A stretch of DNA of 64,000 nucleotides from Rhodoferax sp. TS-BS-61-7 (GTDB taxonomy: Bacteria > Pseudomonadota > Gammaproteobacteria > Burkholderiales > Burkholderiaceae_C). The stretch spans positions 186,001 through 250,000 of the forward strand of contig NZ_PTQY01000006.1 of the NCBI RefSeq assembly GCF_002943465.1. Reading direction: 5' to 3'. Made by a program: the position numbers and the translations under genes. Shown in pieces: positions 1-12,817 of this stretch. Position 1 is the first letter of the stretch. Every line of letters begins with the position of its first letter. The notes beneath the pieces are model-generated. The model had not been told where the DNA came from, made no database searches, and was given only the letters and a program-made list of their open reading frames with translations.

Positions 1-1103
1 GGACCGGTTCCGTAGAGCAGTGCATTGGTCACCGTCTCTGGCAGGCTCAATGTGGCCAGCGCGACGGGCATGGGTACGCCCAGCAAGGTGTCCAGCAAGG
101 AAAAAATGCCCACTACAAAGGCGTTGTCGCTTTCCTCGGGCGGCAGGGTGTCTGCGGTCAGCAACTCCATCAGGCGCCCGCGGACCACGGCCGTGCTGCC
201 CACCGCTGGTGGCACTTCGCCTGCCTGGGAGGTGGTTAGCAGCAAAGCAGCCCACTTGAAGAGTTTTTTGAGGCCCAGCAGCATCACCGCGTGTTTGAAA
301 GACGTGACCTCGGTGCGCAGGCCAAAACTGGCCGAATTGATAAAGCGCAGCAGATTGAAGGACAGCGTAGGGTCGCGCTTGAGTACTTCTTCAATCTCGT
401 GGGTGCTGGCCTGTTGGCGCACCAGATTGATGAGTTGCAGGATGGTGGCCTGCGCAGGGCGTATGGTTTGCCCCTCTACGAGGACAGGTTTGGCAAACCA
501 ATAACCCTGAAACAGTTGCACACCCAGTTCTTGCAGCATTTCGTGCTGTTGTGCCGTTTCCACTTTTTCTGCCACCAGTTGCGCACTGGATTTGGACTGC
601 GCCAGCTTGACAAAGGAACTGATGGAGGCGGGCTTGAGCACCGATACATCGAACTTGATGAAGGAGGCCAATGGCAGCCAGGTCTCGTAGGAGCGGGTGA
701 GTACCGAGTAATCAAAAGCTAGGCGAAATCCACGCTCGCGCATGGCTTGGAGGGTGGGAAGTCGTGTCTGGATCTGCTCCAGCTGCGTTACGGGCAGCGG
801 TGGTATTTCTAGCACGATCCGATCTGGCGCCACCAGCTCCAGGTGGCCACCGGCCAGGCTGTCATGCGTGCAGTTGATGAACAGGGTTTTCCTCTCCATC
901 AAGGCCTCGGTGTCGGCCATGGACAGCAGGTTGAAGAGCAACTGGGCATCGCTGGAGGCCGTGTGTTGATCCGCCGCGACGGAGCGGTCAAACAATTCGT
1001 AGCCGAATACGCTGCGTTGGCTGTCCAGAATGGCTTGGCGTGCAATGGCGACCGGCGGACCTGCTGGGGCCGTGGCGGCTGCGTGGGAGGCGGTGTCAGG
1101 CAT
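1..1103 (-). CDS. EAL-HDOD signalling protein (YuxH-like), 3' end cut by the window edge
   Basis: An open frame of at least 367 residues starts at the ATG at 1103 and runs off the left edge without a stop. The N-terminal half is EAL-like: residues reading YELFDRS, LFINCTHDSL, IVLEIPP, FIKFDVSVLK, LVAEKVET and LFQGYWFAKP follow the order of EAL motifs. The EAL signature itself is ELF and the usual DDFG is FDYS, so cyclic-di-GMP hydrolysis is doubtful. From about residue 215 an HDOD-type helical domain follows (LKRDPTLSFNLLRFINSAS). In this family a degenerate EAL domain plus HDOD usually acts in signalling or protein-protein contacts rather than as an enzyme. The likely role is a signalling adaptor, target unknown. 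Confidence 0.85.
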   Translation of the reverse strand, partial: MPDTASHAAATAPAGPPVAIARQAILDSQRSVFGYELFDRSVAADQHTASSDAQLLFNLLSMADTEALMERKTLFINCTHDSLAGGHLELVAPDRIVLEIPPLPVTQLEQIQTRLPTLQAMRERGFRLAFDYSVLTRSYETWLPLASFIKFDVSVLKPASISSFVKLAQSKSSAQLVAEKVETAQQHEMLQELGVQLFQGYWFAKPVLVEGQTIRPAQATILQLINLVRQQASTHEIEEVLKRDPTLSFNLLRFINSASFGLRTEVTSFKHAVMLLGLKKLFKWAALLLTTSQAGEVPPAVGSTAVVRGRLMELLTADTLPPEESDNAFVVGIFSLLDTLLGVPMPVALATLSLPETVTNALLYGTG

Positions 1104-1128
1104 GGTGGTGTAAAAGGTTCAGGCCATT

Positions 1129-1938
1129 CTAGACTTGCGCACATCCATCCGCTTGCAGGGCTTGCAGCTCGGTGTCTGTGAAGCCTGCGCGCTTGCGTGC
1201 CGTGAGGTTGAAGGGCGGTTTGGGGCGGGGGGCTGCGTGGCGCAAGGCCGCCTGGGCATAGAAGGGTGCTGGCTCCAGGTCGTCGCGCTGGCACAGCCAG
1301 TGGAACCACTGGTTGCCGATGGCGACATGGCCTACTTCTTCCCGCAGGATAGTGTCCAGGATGTCGCAGGCCTCCAGGGCGTTGGGGGTGCCGACCTTGC
1401 GCAGCTTGGCCTGAATCAGCGGGGTGGCATCCAGGCCTCTGGCTTCTAGGGTGCGCGGTACCAGCGCCATGCGGGCCACCACATCGTGGCGGGTGTTGTG
1501 GCACATGGTCCACAGTCCCTCATGGGCGGGGAAGCTGCCATAGGTGTAGCCACAGCGCTGCAGGTGCGCTTGCAGGGCCTGGAAATGTTGCGACTCCTCT
1601 AGCGCCACTTGCATCCAGTCCCGGTAGTAGGCTTCGGGCATGCCGGTAAATCGCCAGATGGCGTCCAGAGCGAGGTTGATGGCATTGAATTCGATGTGTG
1701 CGATGGAATGGACCAGCGCCGCATGGCCATCTGCCGTGAACGGGGAGCGCCGTGGGACTTCCTTCGGTTCGACCAGTTGGGGTAGAACAGGGCGCCCCGG
1801 GTGCTCGGGCCAGGCAAACGGCTGCAGGCAGTCCACTGGCAGTGCTGCCAGCCGGGGGGCGAGTTGCTGTACCGCTGCGACCTTGCCGGCAGGATTACAG
1901 ATTTCAAAGGCTTGCAGCGCGCAGTGTCGAAGTTCCAT
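1129..1938 (-). CDS. DUF455 ferritin-like protein
   Basis: This 269-residue protein starts at the ATG at 1938 ([14 protein letters not shown]); the open frame continues upstream into the divergent gene, so longer starts are unlikely. It carries paired acidic/His motifs typical of a ferritin-like di-metal helical bundle: [27 protein letters not shown] and [19 protein letters not shown]. The pattern E..H repeated four times fits DUF455, a family related to tRNA-modifying MiaE-type diiron proteins. Its substrate is unknown. It is divergent from the gamma-carbonic anhydrase with 39 bases between the starts, so the two promoters must overlap. Confidence 0.85.
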   Translation of the reverse strand: MELRHCALQAFEICNPAGKVAAVQQLAPRLAALPVDCLQPFAWPEHPGRPVLPQLVEPKEVPRRSPFTADGHAALVHSIAHIEFNAINLALDAIWRFTGMPEAYYRDWMQVALEESQHFQALQAHLQRCGYTYGSFPAHEGLWTMCHNTRHDVVARMALVPRTLEARGLDATPLIQAKLRKVGTPNALEACDILDTILREEVGHVAIGNQWFHWLCQRDDLEPAPFYAQAALRHAAPRPKPPFNLTARKRAGFTDTELQALQADGCAQV

Positions 1939-1977
1939 CTCTACAATTCTAGTTTTGTAGCAGTCTGGAGGGGGACC

Positions 1978-2502
1978 ATGGCTATTTATGAACTTGACCA
2001 GATTGCACCGCACATTGCTGCATCTGCCTGGGTAGCAGATAGTGCCCAGGTCATGGGCAAGGTGGAATTGGCCGAAGACGCCAGTGTCTGGTTTGGCGCG
2101 GTGTTGCGCGGGGACACCGAAACCATCCGTATTGGCAAGGGCTCCAACATCCAGGATGCGAGTGTGTTGCATGCAGATATTGGCAAGCCACTCACGATTG
2201 GCGACCACGTGACGGTGGGCCACCAGGTCATGCTCCATGGCTGCACCATCGGTGACGGATCGCTGATCGGCATTGGTGCCATCGTGCTCAACGGTGCCAG
2301 GATCGGCAAAGGCTGCATTGTGGGGGCCGGATCGCTGGTCACCGAGGGTAAGGAATTTCCAGATGGTTCCATGATTTTGGGCAGCCCGGCCAAGGTGGTG
2401 CGGGAGCTGTCCGCGGAGCAGCAGGCAGGTTTACGCCTGAGTGCCTTGCACTACATCGAAAATGCGCACCGCTTTAAAAACGGACTGAAGAAAATTGCTT
2501 AA
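1978..2502 (+). CDS. gamma-carbonic anhydrase family protein
   Basis: The product is 174 residues and starts at the ATG at 1978, preceded by GGAGGGGGACC. It is a left-handed beta-helix of hexapeptide repeats ([61 protein letters not shown]). The three metal-ligand histidines of the gamma class are visible in SVLHAD and in VGHQVMLHG. It belongs to the YrdA/PaaY/CaiE-like branch, which binds zinc but has often not been shown to have anhydrase activity. It is probably cytoplasmic and trimeric. It precedes hslO in the same direction with a 39-base gap. Confidence 0.9.
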   Translation: MAIYELDQIAPHIAASAWVADSAQVMGKVELAEDASVWFGAVLRGDTETIRIGKGSNIQDASVLHADIGKPLTIGDHVTVGHQVMLHGCTIGDGSLIGIGAIVLNGARIGKGCIVGAGSLVTEGKEFPDGSMILGSPAKVVRELSAEQQAGLRLSALHYIENAHRFKNGLKKIA

Positions 2503-2541
2503 CCGCTGGCCCTGCGTGGGCTGGCTTGAAGGGAGACGTGC

Positions 2542-3531
2542 ATGTCTGAGTTGCACAAGTTTTTGTTTGATGGGTTGCCGGTACGTGGTGCCGTGGTGCG
2601 TTTGACCGACGCCTGGGTAGAAATCCTGCGTCGCCGCGCCTCGAACACCCATACGGGGGCCTATCCCGCGCCAGTGCAAAATATGCTGGGTGAAATGACC
2701 GCTGCAGCAGTGCTGATGCAGTCCAACATCAAGTTCGATGGGGCTTTGGTGCTGCAGATATTTGGCGATGGCCCCGTGCAGGTGGCGGTGGTGGAGGTGC
2801 AGTCCGATTTGAAACTGCGTGCAACTGCCACAGTGGCCGGTGTGGTGGCGCATGACCTGTCGCTAAGCCAGATGGTCAATGTCACCAACCAGGGGCGTTG
2901 CGCCATCACGCTGGACCCCAAAACCAAGTTCCCCGGACAGCAGCCCTACCAGGGCGTGGTGCCGTTGTTCGATGACCACGGGCAGCCGATTGAAAAACTG
3001 AGCGCGGTGCTGGAGCACTACATGCTGCAGAGTGAACAGTTGGACACCACCCTGGTGCTGGCGGCCAATGACTCGGTGGCTGCGGGGCTGCTGATTCAGC
3101 GCTTGCCCATGCAAGGCGAGGGCAATCTGTCGGGCAGCATGGTGTCCAAGGAAAACGAGGATGCAATTGGCCTGAACGAGCACTACAACCGCATCGCCAC
3201 CCTGGCAGCCAGTCTCAAGCGTGAAGAGTTGCTAACGCTGGATGTGGATACGATTTTGCGCCGCCTGTTCTGGGAAGAGCAGGTCACCCGCTTCGAGCCC
3301 TTGGTAGGCGAGACTGCGCCCCGTTTTGTTTGCAGCTGCAGCCGCGAGCGTGTGGCCAAGATGATTGTCAGCCTGGGGCTTGAGGAAGTGGAGAGCATCC
3401 TCGCGGAGCGCCATGACATTGAGGTGTCCTGCGAATTCTGCGGGGCGCAGCACCGTTTTGATCCGGTGGATGCCGCCCAGCTGTTTACCGACCCCTTGCA
3501 GCGCCTGGACGGCGGTTCAGACGCGCACTGA
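2542..3531 (+). CDS. hslO: redox-regulated chaperonin Hsp33
   Basis: Hsp33 is a cytosolic holdase activated when oxidative stress oxidises its zinc cysteines. The 329-residue protein has the N-terminal chaperone core (ending around residue 250) and the C-terminal redox switch. The four zinc cysteines are C264 and C266 (CSC) and C297 and C300 (CEFC), in the family's CxC...CxxC arrangement. An SD-like GGGAGACG lies just before the ATG at 2542. Its last 15 bases overlap the end of the convergent kinase gene. Confidence 0.95.
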   Translation: MSELHKFLFDGLPVRGAVVRLTDAWVEILRRRASNTHTGAYPAPVQNMLGEMTAAAVLMQSNIKFDGALVLQIFGDGPVQVAVVEVQSDLKLRATATVAGVVAHDLSLSQMVNVTNQGRCAITLDPKTKFPGQQPYQGVVPLFDDHGQPIEKLSAVLEHYMLQSEQLDTTLVLAANDSVAAGLLIQRLPMQGEGNLSGSMVSKENEDAIGLNEHYNRIATLAASLKREELLTLDVDTILRRLFWEEQVTRFEPLVGETAPRFVCSCSRERVAKMIVSLGLEEVESILAERHDIEVSCEFCGAQHRFDPVDAAQLFTDPLQRLDGGSDAH

Positions 3532-4161
3532 GGCCGGCTGGGTGAGCCGGCTGAACAGCCGGTGCTCACAGTCCGCATCGGAGCAGGTGTCGCAGATCCA
3601 GGTCCACGCCGGGCCTTGGGTTGCAGGTAGCTGCGCGCGGCGCACGGCATCGGTATGGTCTATCGCCTGCAGGGCTGCTTGCAGCCGTTGGGGGCCGACT
3701 CCGTACACCGTGGCAAATGGCAACTGGTGTGCGAGCAACACGTCCCGCAGCCGTGCATCAATGCGCTGTTGCATGGCCACCCCATCGCGCTGGATGCCAT
3801 CGGCGACCCAGGGCAGGTCCAGGCAGGCCAGTAGGGTGAGGTCGAACGAGCGCTGAAACGTAACTGCGTTGTCGTACAGGCTGCTGTCATGGAACAGCAC
3901 GTCGCTGTAGACGGCGGTGACCAAGGATGTGGTGTCCGCGACCACGCAGGCGGCTTGGGCCTGCTGGATGCGTGCAGCCTGGGTATTGGCAACGTGGGCT
4001 TGTTCGTGGGCTTGCGGGGGGCGGCCGTGCTGTGCACTCCACTCGCGCAAGTATTCGGGGATAAGCGTTACCGACGCATAGCGGCTGTGCAAGGCGGTGT
4101 GCAGTTCAGCGGACAGCGTTGATTTGCCGCTGCACTCGGCGCCCACAATACCGATCTTCAT
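3517..4161 (-). CDS. NadR-like AAA/P-loop kinase
   Basis: The 214-residue protein opens with a Walker A loop (GAECSGKST, about residues 7-15). A TSLVTAVYSDVLF segment and LTLLACLDLPWVADG resemble the C-terminal ribosylnicotinamide-kinase domain of NadR, where this fold phosphorylates nicotinamide riboside. No HTH or adenylyltransferase domain is present. The C-terminal stretch has three cysteines (CDTCSDADC) that could bind metal and are not part of the NadR core. Substrate assignment is inferred only from fold similarity. The gene is convergent with hslO, overlapping it by 15 bases, and lies 9 bases beyond the ftsB stop. Confidence 0.75.
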   Translation of the reverse strand: MKIGIVGAECSGKSTLSAELHTALHSRYASVTLIPEYLREWSAQHGRPPQAHEQAHVANTQAARIQQAQAACVVADTTSLVTAVYSDVLFHDSSLYDNAVTFQRSFDLTLLACLDLPWVADGIQRDGVAMQQRIDARLRDVLLAHQLPFATVYGVGPQRLQAALQAIDHTDAVRRAQLPATQGPAWTWICDTCSDADCEHRLFSRLTQPASVRV

Positions 4162-4170
4162 GGGGGCGCG

Positions 4171-4446
4171 TCAGCGTGCGATCTGCACGTAAATTTCGTT
4201 GGCCTTGACCATGCCCAACTCGGCACGGGCTTTTTCTTCCACAATTTCCAGACCTTCACGCAGGTCGCTGATTTCTGCCACCAGACGTTCATTGGCTTGC
4301 GCGGCCTGGGTGTTGTGCTGCTTTTGTGCGTCCAGCTGACCAGTCAGCTTGGACACATTGGGCACGCTACCCCGCCCGAACCACAGTTGCCCGTGCAAGA
4401 TCACCAGCAAGGCGATCAATGCGGCGGGAACAAGGCGATTGGCCAT
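4171..4446 (-). CDS. ftsB: cell division protein FtsB
   Basis: FtsB is a 91-residue bitopic inner-membrane protein that joins FtsL and FtsQ in the divisome. The ATG at 4446 (MANRLVPAALIALLVILHGQ) gives the expected short N-terminus, one transmembrane helix and a periplasmic coiled coil (about residues 30-70). The family motif near the end is visible as EEKARAELGMVKANEI. It lies 22 bases downstream of eno, the standard linkage in beta- and gamma-proteobacteria, and is probably cotranscribed with it. Confidence 0.92.
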   Translation of the reverse strand: MANRLVPAALIALLVILHGQLWFGRGSVPNVSKLTGQLDAQKQHNTQAAQANERLVAEISDLREGLEIVEEKARAELGMVKANEIYVQIAR

Positions 4447-4468
4447 GGTGGTTCGACCGGGGGGGGGG

Positions 4469-5761
<1,293 letters not shown>

Positions 5762-5813
5762 TCAAGTTCAAAAACAGACAAACAAAAAACGGCAGGCTGA
5801 ATGATGCGGGGCC

Positions 5814-6667
5814 TTACTGGAAATTGTTTTCCAGCAAGGGAGTTTTTTTGGTTACGGAATCCAAGGCCACCAGGGTTTCCAGCAGCGCCTTCATGTGTTT
5901 GAGTGGCACGGCATTTGGGCCGTCGGACCAGGCCTCGGCGGGGCGGGGATGGGTCTCCATGAAGAGCCCGGCCACACCGGCGGCCACGCCGGCGCGGGCC
6001 AGCACAGGCACCATGTCGCGCGCGCCACCGCTGGTGCCGCCCAGGCCGCCGGGTTTTTGTACCGAGTGGGTCACGTCGAACACGACAGGCGCGCCCGACT
6101 TGCGCATCTCGGCCAAGCTGGTCATGTCGGCCACGAGGTTGTTGTAGCCAAAGCTCACGCCGCGTTCGCAGGCCAGAAAACGGTCGGGTGAGAGCCCGGC
6201 CTCTTCGGCAGCGGCGCGGGCTTTGTCGATGACGTTCGTCATGTCCCACGGCGCGAGGAACTGGCCCTTCTTGATGTTCACCGGCTTGCCGCTTTGTGCA
6301 ACGGCGCGGATGAAGTCGGTCTGGCGGCACAGGAAGGCAGGCGTCTGCAGCACGTCCACCACACTGGCAACTTCGGCCACATGGGATTCGTCATGCACAT
6401 CGGTCAGGATGGGCAATTGCAGCTGGCGGCGGACCTCATCCAGGATCTTCAGGCCAGCATCCAGGCCGACACCGCGCTTGCTGGTGCCGGAGGAGCGGTT
6501 GGCCTTGTCGAAGGAGCCCTTGTAGATCAGAGGGATGCCCAAAGAGGTGCACGCTTCCTTGAGCTGGCCTGCCACCTCGATGGACATTTCCAGCCCTTCG
6601 ATGGAGCAGGTACCGGCGATCAGGAAGAAGCGTTGATCAAGGCCAATATCAAAACCGCACAGTTTCA

Positions 6668-6668
<1 letters not shown>
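5814..6668 (-). CDS. kdsA: 3-deoxy-8-phosphooctulonate (KDO-8-P) synthase
   Basis: The 284-residue enzyme condenses phosphoenolpyruvate with arabinose-5-phosphate to make KDO-8-phosphate for the LPS inner core. It is full length for the family, a TIM barrel. Typical segments are [40 protein letters not shown] and [13 protein letters not shown]. Its ATG shares one base with the pyrG stop (TGATG), indicating translational coupling. Confidence 0.97.
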
Positions 6669-9642
<2,974 letters not shown>

Positions 9643-9651
9643 ACCCCGACC

Positions 9652-10098
9652 ATGAAAATTGACGTCAAAATCCTCGACAGCCGCCTGAATGACAACCTGC
9701 CCAGCTATGCCACGCCGGGCAGTGCGGGCCTGGATTTACGCGCCTGCCTGGATGCGCCACTGACTCTGGCGCCCAATGCCTGGCAGCTGGTGCCCACCGG
9801 CATGGCCATCTATCTTGAAGATCCGGCCTATGCGGCGCTGATCCTGCCGCGTTCCGGCTTGGGCCACAAACATGGCATCGTGCTGGGTAATCTGGTGGGT
9901 TTGATTGACAGCGATTACCAGGGCCAACTGATGGTCAGCGCCTGGAACCGCAGCGCCGTGGAATTCACCATCCAGCCCATGGAGCGCATTGCGCAGCTCA
10001 TGATCGTGCCGGTGGTGCAGGCGCAGTTCAATGTGGTGCCGGAGTTTCCCGCTTCACAGCGTGGCGAAGGCGGCTACGGCTCGACCGGGAAAAGTTAA
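9652..10098 (+). CDS. dut: dUTP diphosphatase
   Basis: The 148-residue trimeric enzyme hydrolyses dUTP to dUMP and keeps uracil out of DNA. All family motifs are visible: [10 protein letters not shown] (motif 1), [11 protein letters not shown] (2), [15 protein letters not shown] (3), [17 protein letters not shown] (4) and [12 protein letters not shown] (5). It follows coaBC by 9 bases, a linkage common in proteobacteria. Confidence 0.97.
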   Translation: MKIDVKILDSRLNDNLPSYATPGSAGLDLRACLDAPLTLAPNAWQLVPTGMAIYLEDPAYAALILPRSGLGHKHGIVLGNLVGLIDSDYQGQLMVSAWNRSAVEFTIQPMERIAQLMIVPVVQAQFNVVPEFPASQRGEGGYGSTGKS

Positions 10099-10205
10099 TC
10101 CCCCTGTTGCGGCTCACTGCGTATAGCCCCCTCTCCCCCGGAGGGGGACAACCCCAGCGGCCCGGCAAAGCCGGTTCCGCGGGGTTCCTGAGCAAGGCAC
10201 GGCGA
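10099..10205. repeat. GC-rich palindromic intergenic repeat
   Basis: Between the convergent dut and FKBP genes lies a GC-rich block with nested inverted repeats: CCCTCTCCCCCGGAGGGGG, then CCGGCAAAGCCGG and CCGCGG. It looks like a dispersed intergenic repeat of Comamonadaceae genomes (inference from memory of similar sequences) and could also act as a transcription terminator for both genes. It is unrelated to the coaBC/acnA repeat. Confidence 0.5.
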
Positions 10206-10218
10206 GCGTATGTGGTGA

Positions 10219-10752
10219 TTAGTGCAGCGTGTCGTTGCCAGGGGAAGAGGCGTGCACCGGCTGGATGCGGAAAAAGCCGGTACCCGCGGTGCCGCGGCCA
10301 ATTTCTTCTTCGGTCGCTTCACGCACCGACTCCACTTTCAGGCTGATGCGAATGGCAATGCCGGCCAGCGGGTGGTTGCCGTCCAGCACCACGTGTTCGG
10401 GGTAGATGTCGGTGATGGTGTATAGCGCGTCTTTGGGTGCGTTGGGGTTGCAGCCTTCGGGTAGCGCGTGGCCCTCCATGGTCAGGCCTTCTTGTAGCTC
10501 TGCCGGAAACAGCGCACGCGGCTCCAGAAACAGCAGTTGGTCGTTGAAGTCGCCAAACGCCTGTTCGGGTTCAATCTGCAGGTCCAACTTGGCGCCCGCC
10601 ACGTGGCCTTGCAGGGCTGCTTCAATCGGGGGCAAGAGGTCGTTGCCACCCAATAAAAATTCCACGGGATCGTCCAAAACGTCCAGTTCCTCGCCCAAGG
10701 TATCTTTCAGCGTCCAGGTCAGGGCAACAACGCATTGTGGTGTGATTTCCAT
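10219..10752 (-). CDS. FKBP-type peptidyl-prolyl isomerase, SlyD-like
   Basis: The product is 177 residues from the ATG at 10752 (MEITPQCVVALTWTLKD). The SlyD layout is clear: a split FKBP domain with an inserted chaperone flap between roughly residues 65 and 120. Segments reading FLLGGNDLLPPIEAAL, EPEQAFGDF and DGNHPLAGIAIRISLKV match SlyD-type proteins. The His-rich metal tail of E. coli SlyD is absent; the tail ends PVHASSPGNDTLH. It probably acts as a cytosolic folding helper. It is divergent from roxA with 14 bases between the starts. Confidence 0.9.
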   Translation of the reverse strand: MEITPQCVVALTWTLKDTLGEELDVLDDPVEFLLGGNDLLPPIEAALQGHVAGAKLDLQIEPEQAFGDFNDQLLFLEPRALFPAELQEGLTMEGHALPEGCNPNAPKDALYTITDIYPEHVVLDGNHPLAGIAIRISLKVESVREATEEEIGRGTAGTGFFRIQPVHASSPGNDTLH

Positions 10753-10766
10753 AGGAGAATTGTCCC

Positions 10767-11897
10767 ATGAACATCCAAGAACCTCTGCAGCTGCTGGGCG
10801 GACTCTCGCCAAAAACCTTTATGCAACGCCACTGGCAGAAAAAACCACTGGTGATCCGGCAGGCGATTCCGGGCTTTGCACCGCTGCTGGACCGGGCTGA
10901 GTTGCTGGACCTGGCGGCGCAGGAGGAAGTGGAATCGCGGCTGGTGGTGCAGGCGTCTGCCAAGGGTGCCGCGGGTTGGCGTTTCAAACACGGCCCGTTT
11001 GCACGCAAGGCCTTGCCGCCTTTTAAGCAAGCTGGCTGGACCCTGCTGGTGCAGGGCGTGGACTTGCACGACGAACGCCTCCATGCCCTGATGAACCAGT
11101 TCCGTTTTGTGCCCGACGCCCGTCTAGACGATGTGATGATCAGTTATGCCACCGACGGTGGTGGTGTGGGCCCACACTTTGACAGCTATGACGTGTTTTT
11201 GCTGCAGGCCCATGGTCGTCGGCGCTGGCGCATTGGCCGCCAGAAGGACTTGAGCTTGCAGCCCGACATGCCGCTCAAAATCTTGGCCAATTTTGAACCC
11301 GAAGAAGAGTTTGTTTTGGAGCCGGGCGACATGCTGTATTTGCCGCCCAAGTACGCACACGACGGCATTGCCGATGGCGAGTGCATGACCTATTCGATTG
11401 GATTTCGTTCACCGGACCGTGCTGAGTTGGCGCAAGAGATCTTGCAGCGGCTGGCCGAGCAGGCGGTGGATGAACTGGGCCCTGGCCTGTACCGCGACCC
11501 CAAGCAGGATGCCGTGGACCTCAGCGCCGCAATGCCCCTAGCGCTGGTGGATTTTGCCCATACTGCTTTGCAGGATGCATTGAAAGACCCCAAAGCGATT
11601 GCCCGGGCGGTGGGGGAGTACCTGAGCGAGCCCAAAGCCAATGTCTGGTTTGATGGTGGCGAGCCCGAGGTGCACGGTGCAGTGCGATTGGACCGCAAGA
11701 CCCGCATGCTGTACGACGCGGACCATGTGTTTATCAATGGTGAAAGTTTCAACGCGGGCGGCAAAGATGCCCAGCTCATGCAGGTCTTGGCGAATGCCCG
11801 CGGCCTGAGTGCCGTTCAGGTCAAGCGCTTGAGCGCAGGTGCACGTGCACTGATGGAAGACTGGTGCGCCGTGGGCTGGTTGCATCCCGATGACTGA
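10767..11897 (+). CDS. roxA: ribosomal protein L16 arginine hydroxylase RoxA (YcfD family)
   Basis: RoxA is a JmjC/cupin 2-oxoglutarate and Fe(II) dioxygenase that hydroxylates an arginine of ribosomal protein L16. The 376-residue protein is close to E. coli YcfD in length and sequence. Iron ligands are in VGPHFDSYDVFLLQ (HxD) and in LYLPPKYAHDG (distal His), with a conserved GRRRWRIG between them. Start MNIQEPLQLLGG is preceded by AGGAGAATTGTCCC. Its stop overlaps the next start by 8 bases. Confidence 0.92.
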   Translation: MNIQEPLQLLGGLSPKTFMQRHWQKKPLVIRQAIPGFAPLLDRAELLDLAAQEEVESRLVVQASAKGAAGWRFKHGPFARKALPPFKQAGWTLLVQGVDLHDERLHALMNQFRFVPDARLDDVMISYATDGGGVGPHFDSYDVFLLQAHGRRRWRIGRQKDLSLQPDMPLKILANFEPEEEFVLEPGDMLYLPPKYAHDGIADGECMTYSIGFRSPDRAELAQEILQRLAEQAVDELGPGLYRDPKQDAVDLSAAMPLALVDFAHTALQDALKDPKAIARAVGEYLSEPKANVWFDGGEPEVHGAVRLDRKTRMLYDADHVFINGESFNAGGKDAQLMQVLANARGLSAVQVKRLSAGARALMEDWCAVGWLHPDD

Positions 11898-12387
11898 GTC
11901 GCACCCGCCCTTGCCAGAGGGCAAATTCGAAGGGCTCACCGCATTTGCTCAGTTGGTGCGTGATGCATTGGCCTGTGCGGCACAGGAGGGGTGGTCGCAG
12001 ATGGTGTGGAGCGACGCCAATTTTCTCGATTGGCCTCTGCGTGAGAAAGCGGTGGTCGAGTCGCTGCAGGCCTGGTCCCGCAGTGGGCGTCGCCTGGTGT
12101 TGCTGGCCCACCGTTTTGACGAGGTGCAGCGGCACCACGCACGCTTCGTGCAATGGCGCAATACTTGGGACCACTTGGTGGAGTGCCGTGTGTGCAAGCA
12201 GGTGGATGCCTCGGAATTTCCCTGTGCATTGTGGAGTCCGCACTGGGTGATGCGACGCCTGGATCTGGAGCGCAGCACGGGTGTTACAGGGTATGAGCCA
12301 CAGCGCCGCGTGTTATTAAAAGAGGAGCTGGAAGAGTGCCGACGCCAGAGTTCGCCGGGGTTTCCGAGCACAATTTTGGGCCTCTAA
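11890..12387 (+). CDS. conserved hypothetical protein coupled to roxA
   Basis: The 165-residue soluble protein is not one I recognise by function. It is rich in Trp and Arg (WSQMVWSDANFLDWPLRE, WSRSGRRLVLLAHRFDE, WRNTWDHLVECRVCKQ). It has no signal peptide or membrane segment. Its ATG lies inside the end of roxA (8-base overlap), so it is translationally coupled and may act with it. It could be a Burkholderiales-specific protein of unknown role. Confidence 0.75.
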   Translation: MTESHPPLPEGKFEGLTAFAQLVRDALACAAQEGWSQMVWSDANFLDWPLREKAVVESLQAWSRSGRRLVLLAHRFDEVQRHHARFVQWRNTWDHLVECRVCKQVDASEFPCALWSPHWVMRRLDLERSTGVTGYEPQRRVLLKEELEECRRQSSPGFPSTILGL

Positions 12388-12430
12388 ACACTTTCAGAGG
12401 GTTTACCCGTACGCACTGTTTTGGGTCTTG

Positions 12431-12436
12431 TATAAT
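12431..12436 (+). promoter_or_regulatory. candidate -10 box for the small lipoprotein gene
   Basis: A perfect TATAAT stands 106 bases before the lipoprotein ATG in a visibly AT-richer gap, giving a long leader. The -35 position holds no good match at 17 bases, so support is moderate. Confidence 0.35.
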
Positions 12437-12541
12437 TTTGAGCTCTGGGGAAAGAGATCGAATGCTTTTGCCAGTGCTGGGTGGCTTGCCACCTAGGCAA
12501 TTTCCGGAAATTGTTTCGTTAACTCACTTTTGAACTTAAAA

Positions 12542-12736
12542 ATGAACAAATCTCTCGTTTTGGCAGCTTTGATCGCTGCTGCTGCCCTGGCTGCTTGCGG
12601 TAAAAAAGAAGAAGCTCCTGCTGCTGCTCCCGCTGTTGAAGCTCCTGCTGCTGCTCCCGCACCAGCCGCTGCTCCTGCTGCTGAAGCTCCTGCTGCTGCC
12701 CCCGCAGCTGCTGCTTCCGAGCCAGCCAAGCAGTAA
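12542..12736 (+). CDS. small Ala/Pro-rich lipoprotein
   Basis: The 64-residue product starts at the ATG at 12542 (an upstream in-frame TTG at 12530 is less likely). It has a lipoprotein signal MNKSLVLAALIAAAALAAC with the lipidated cysteine at 19, followed by GKKEEAP. The rest is almost entirely Ala, Pro and Glu in repeats of EAPAAAPA, ending SEPAKQ. Such a chain is probably an extended, unstructured periplasmic tether or spacer; no enzymatic role is suggested. It stands alone between the roxA pair and a strong terminator. Confidence 0.8.
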   Translation: MNKSLVLAALIAAAALAACGKKEEAPAAAPAVEAPAAAPAPAAAPAAEAPAAAPAAAASEPAKQ

Positions 12737-12744
12737 TCTGCTTG

Positions 12745-12786
12745 CAGACGAAAAAAAACCACCGCGAGGTGGTTTTTTTTCGTCTG
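12745..12786. terminator. bidirectional rho-independent terminator
   Basis: A perfect inverted repeat has arms CAGACGAAAAAAAACCACC and GGTGGTTTTTTTTCGTCTG around the loop GCGA. The U-tract is present on both strands, so it ends both the lipoprotein gene and the convergent bamC transcript. Confidence 0.93.
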
Positions 12787-12817
12787 TACCGCGTGTGCGG
12801 TACCGGAAATCAACCGT

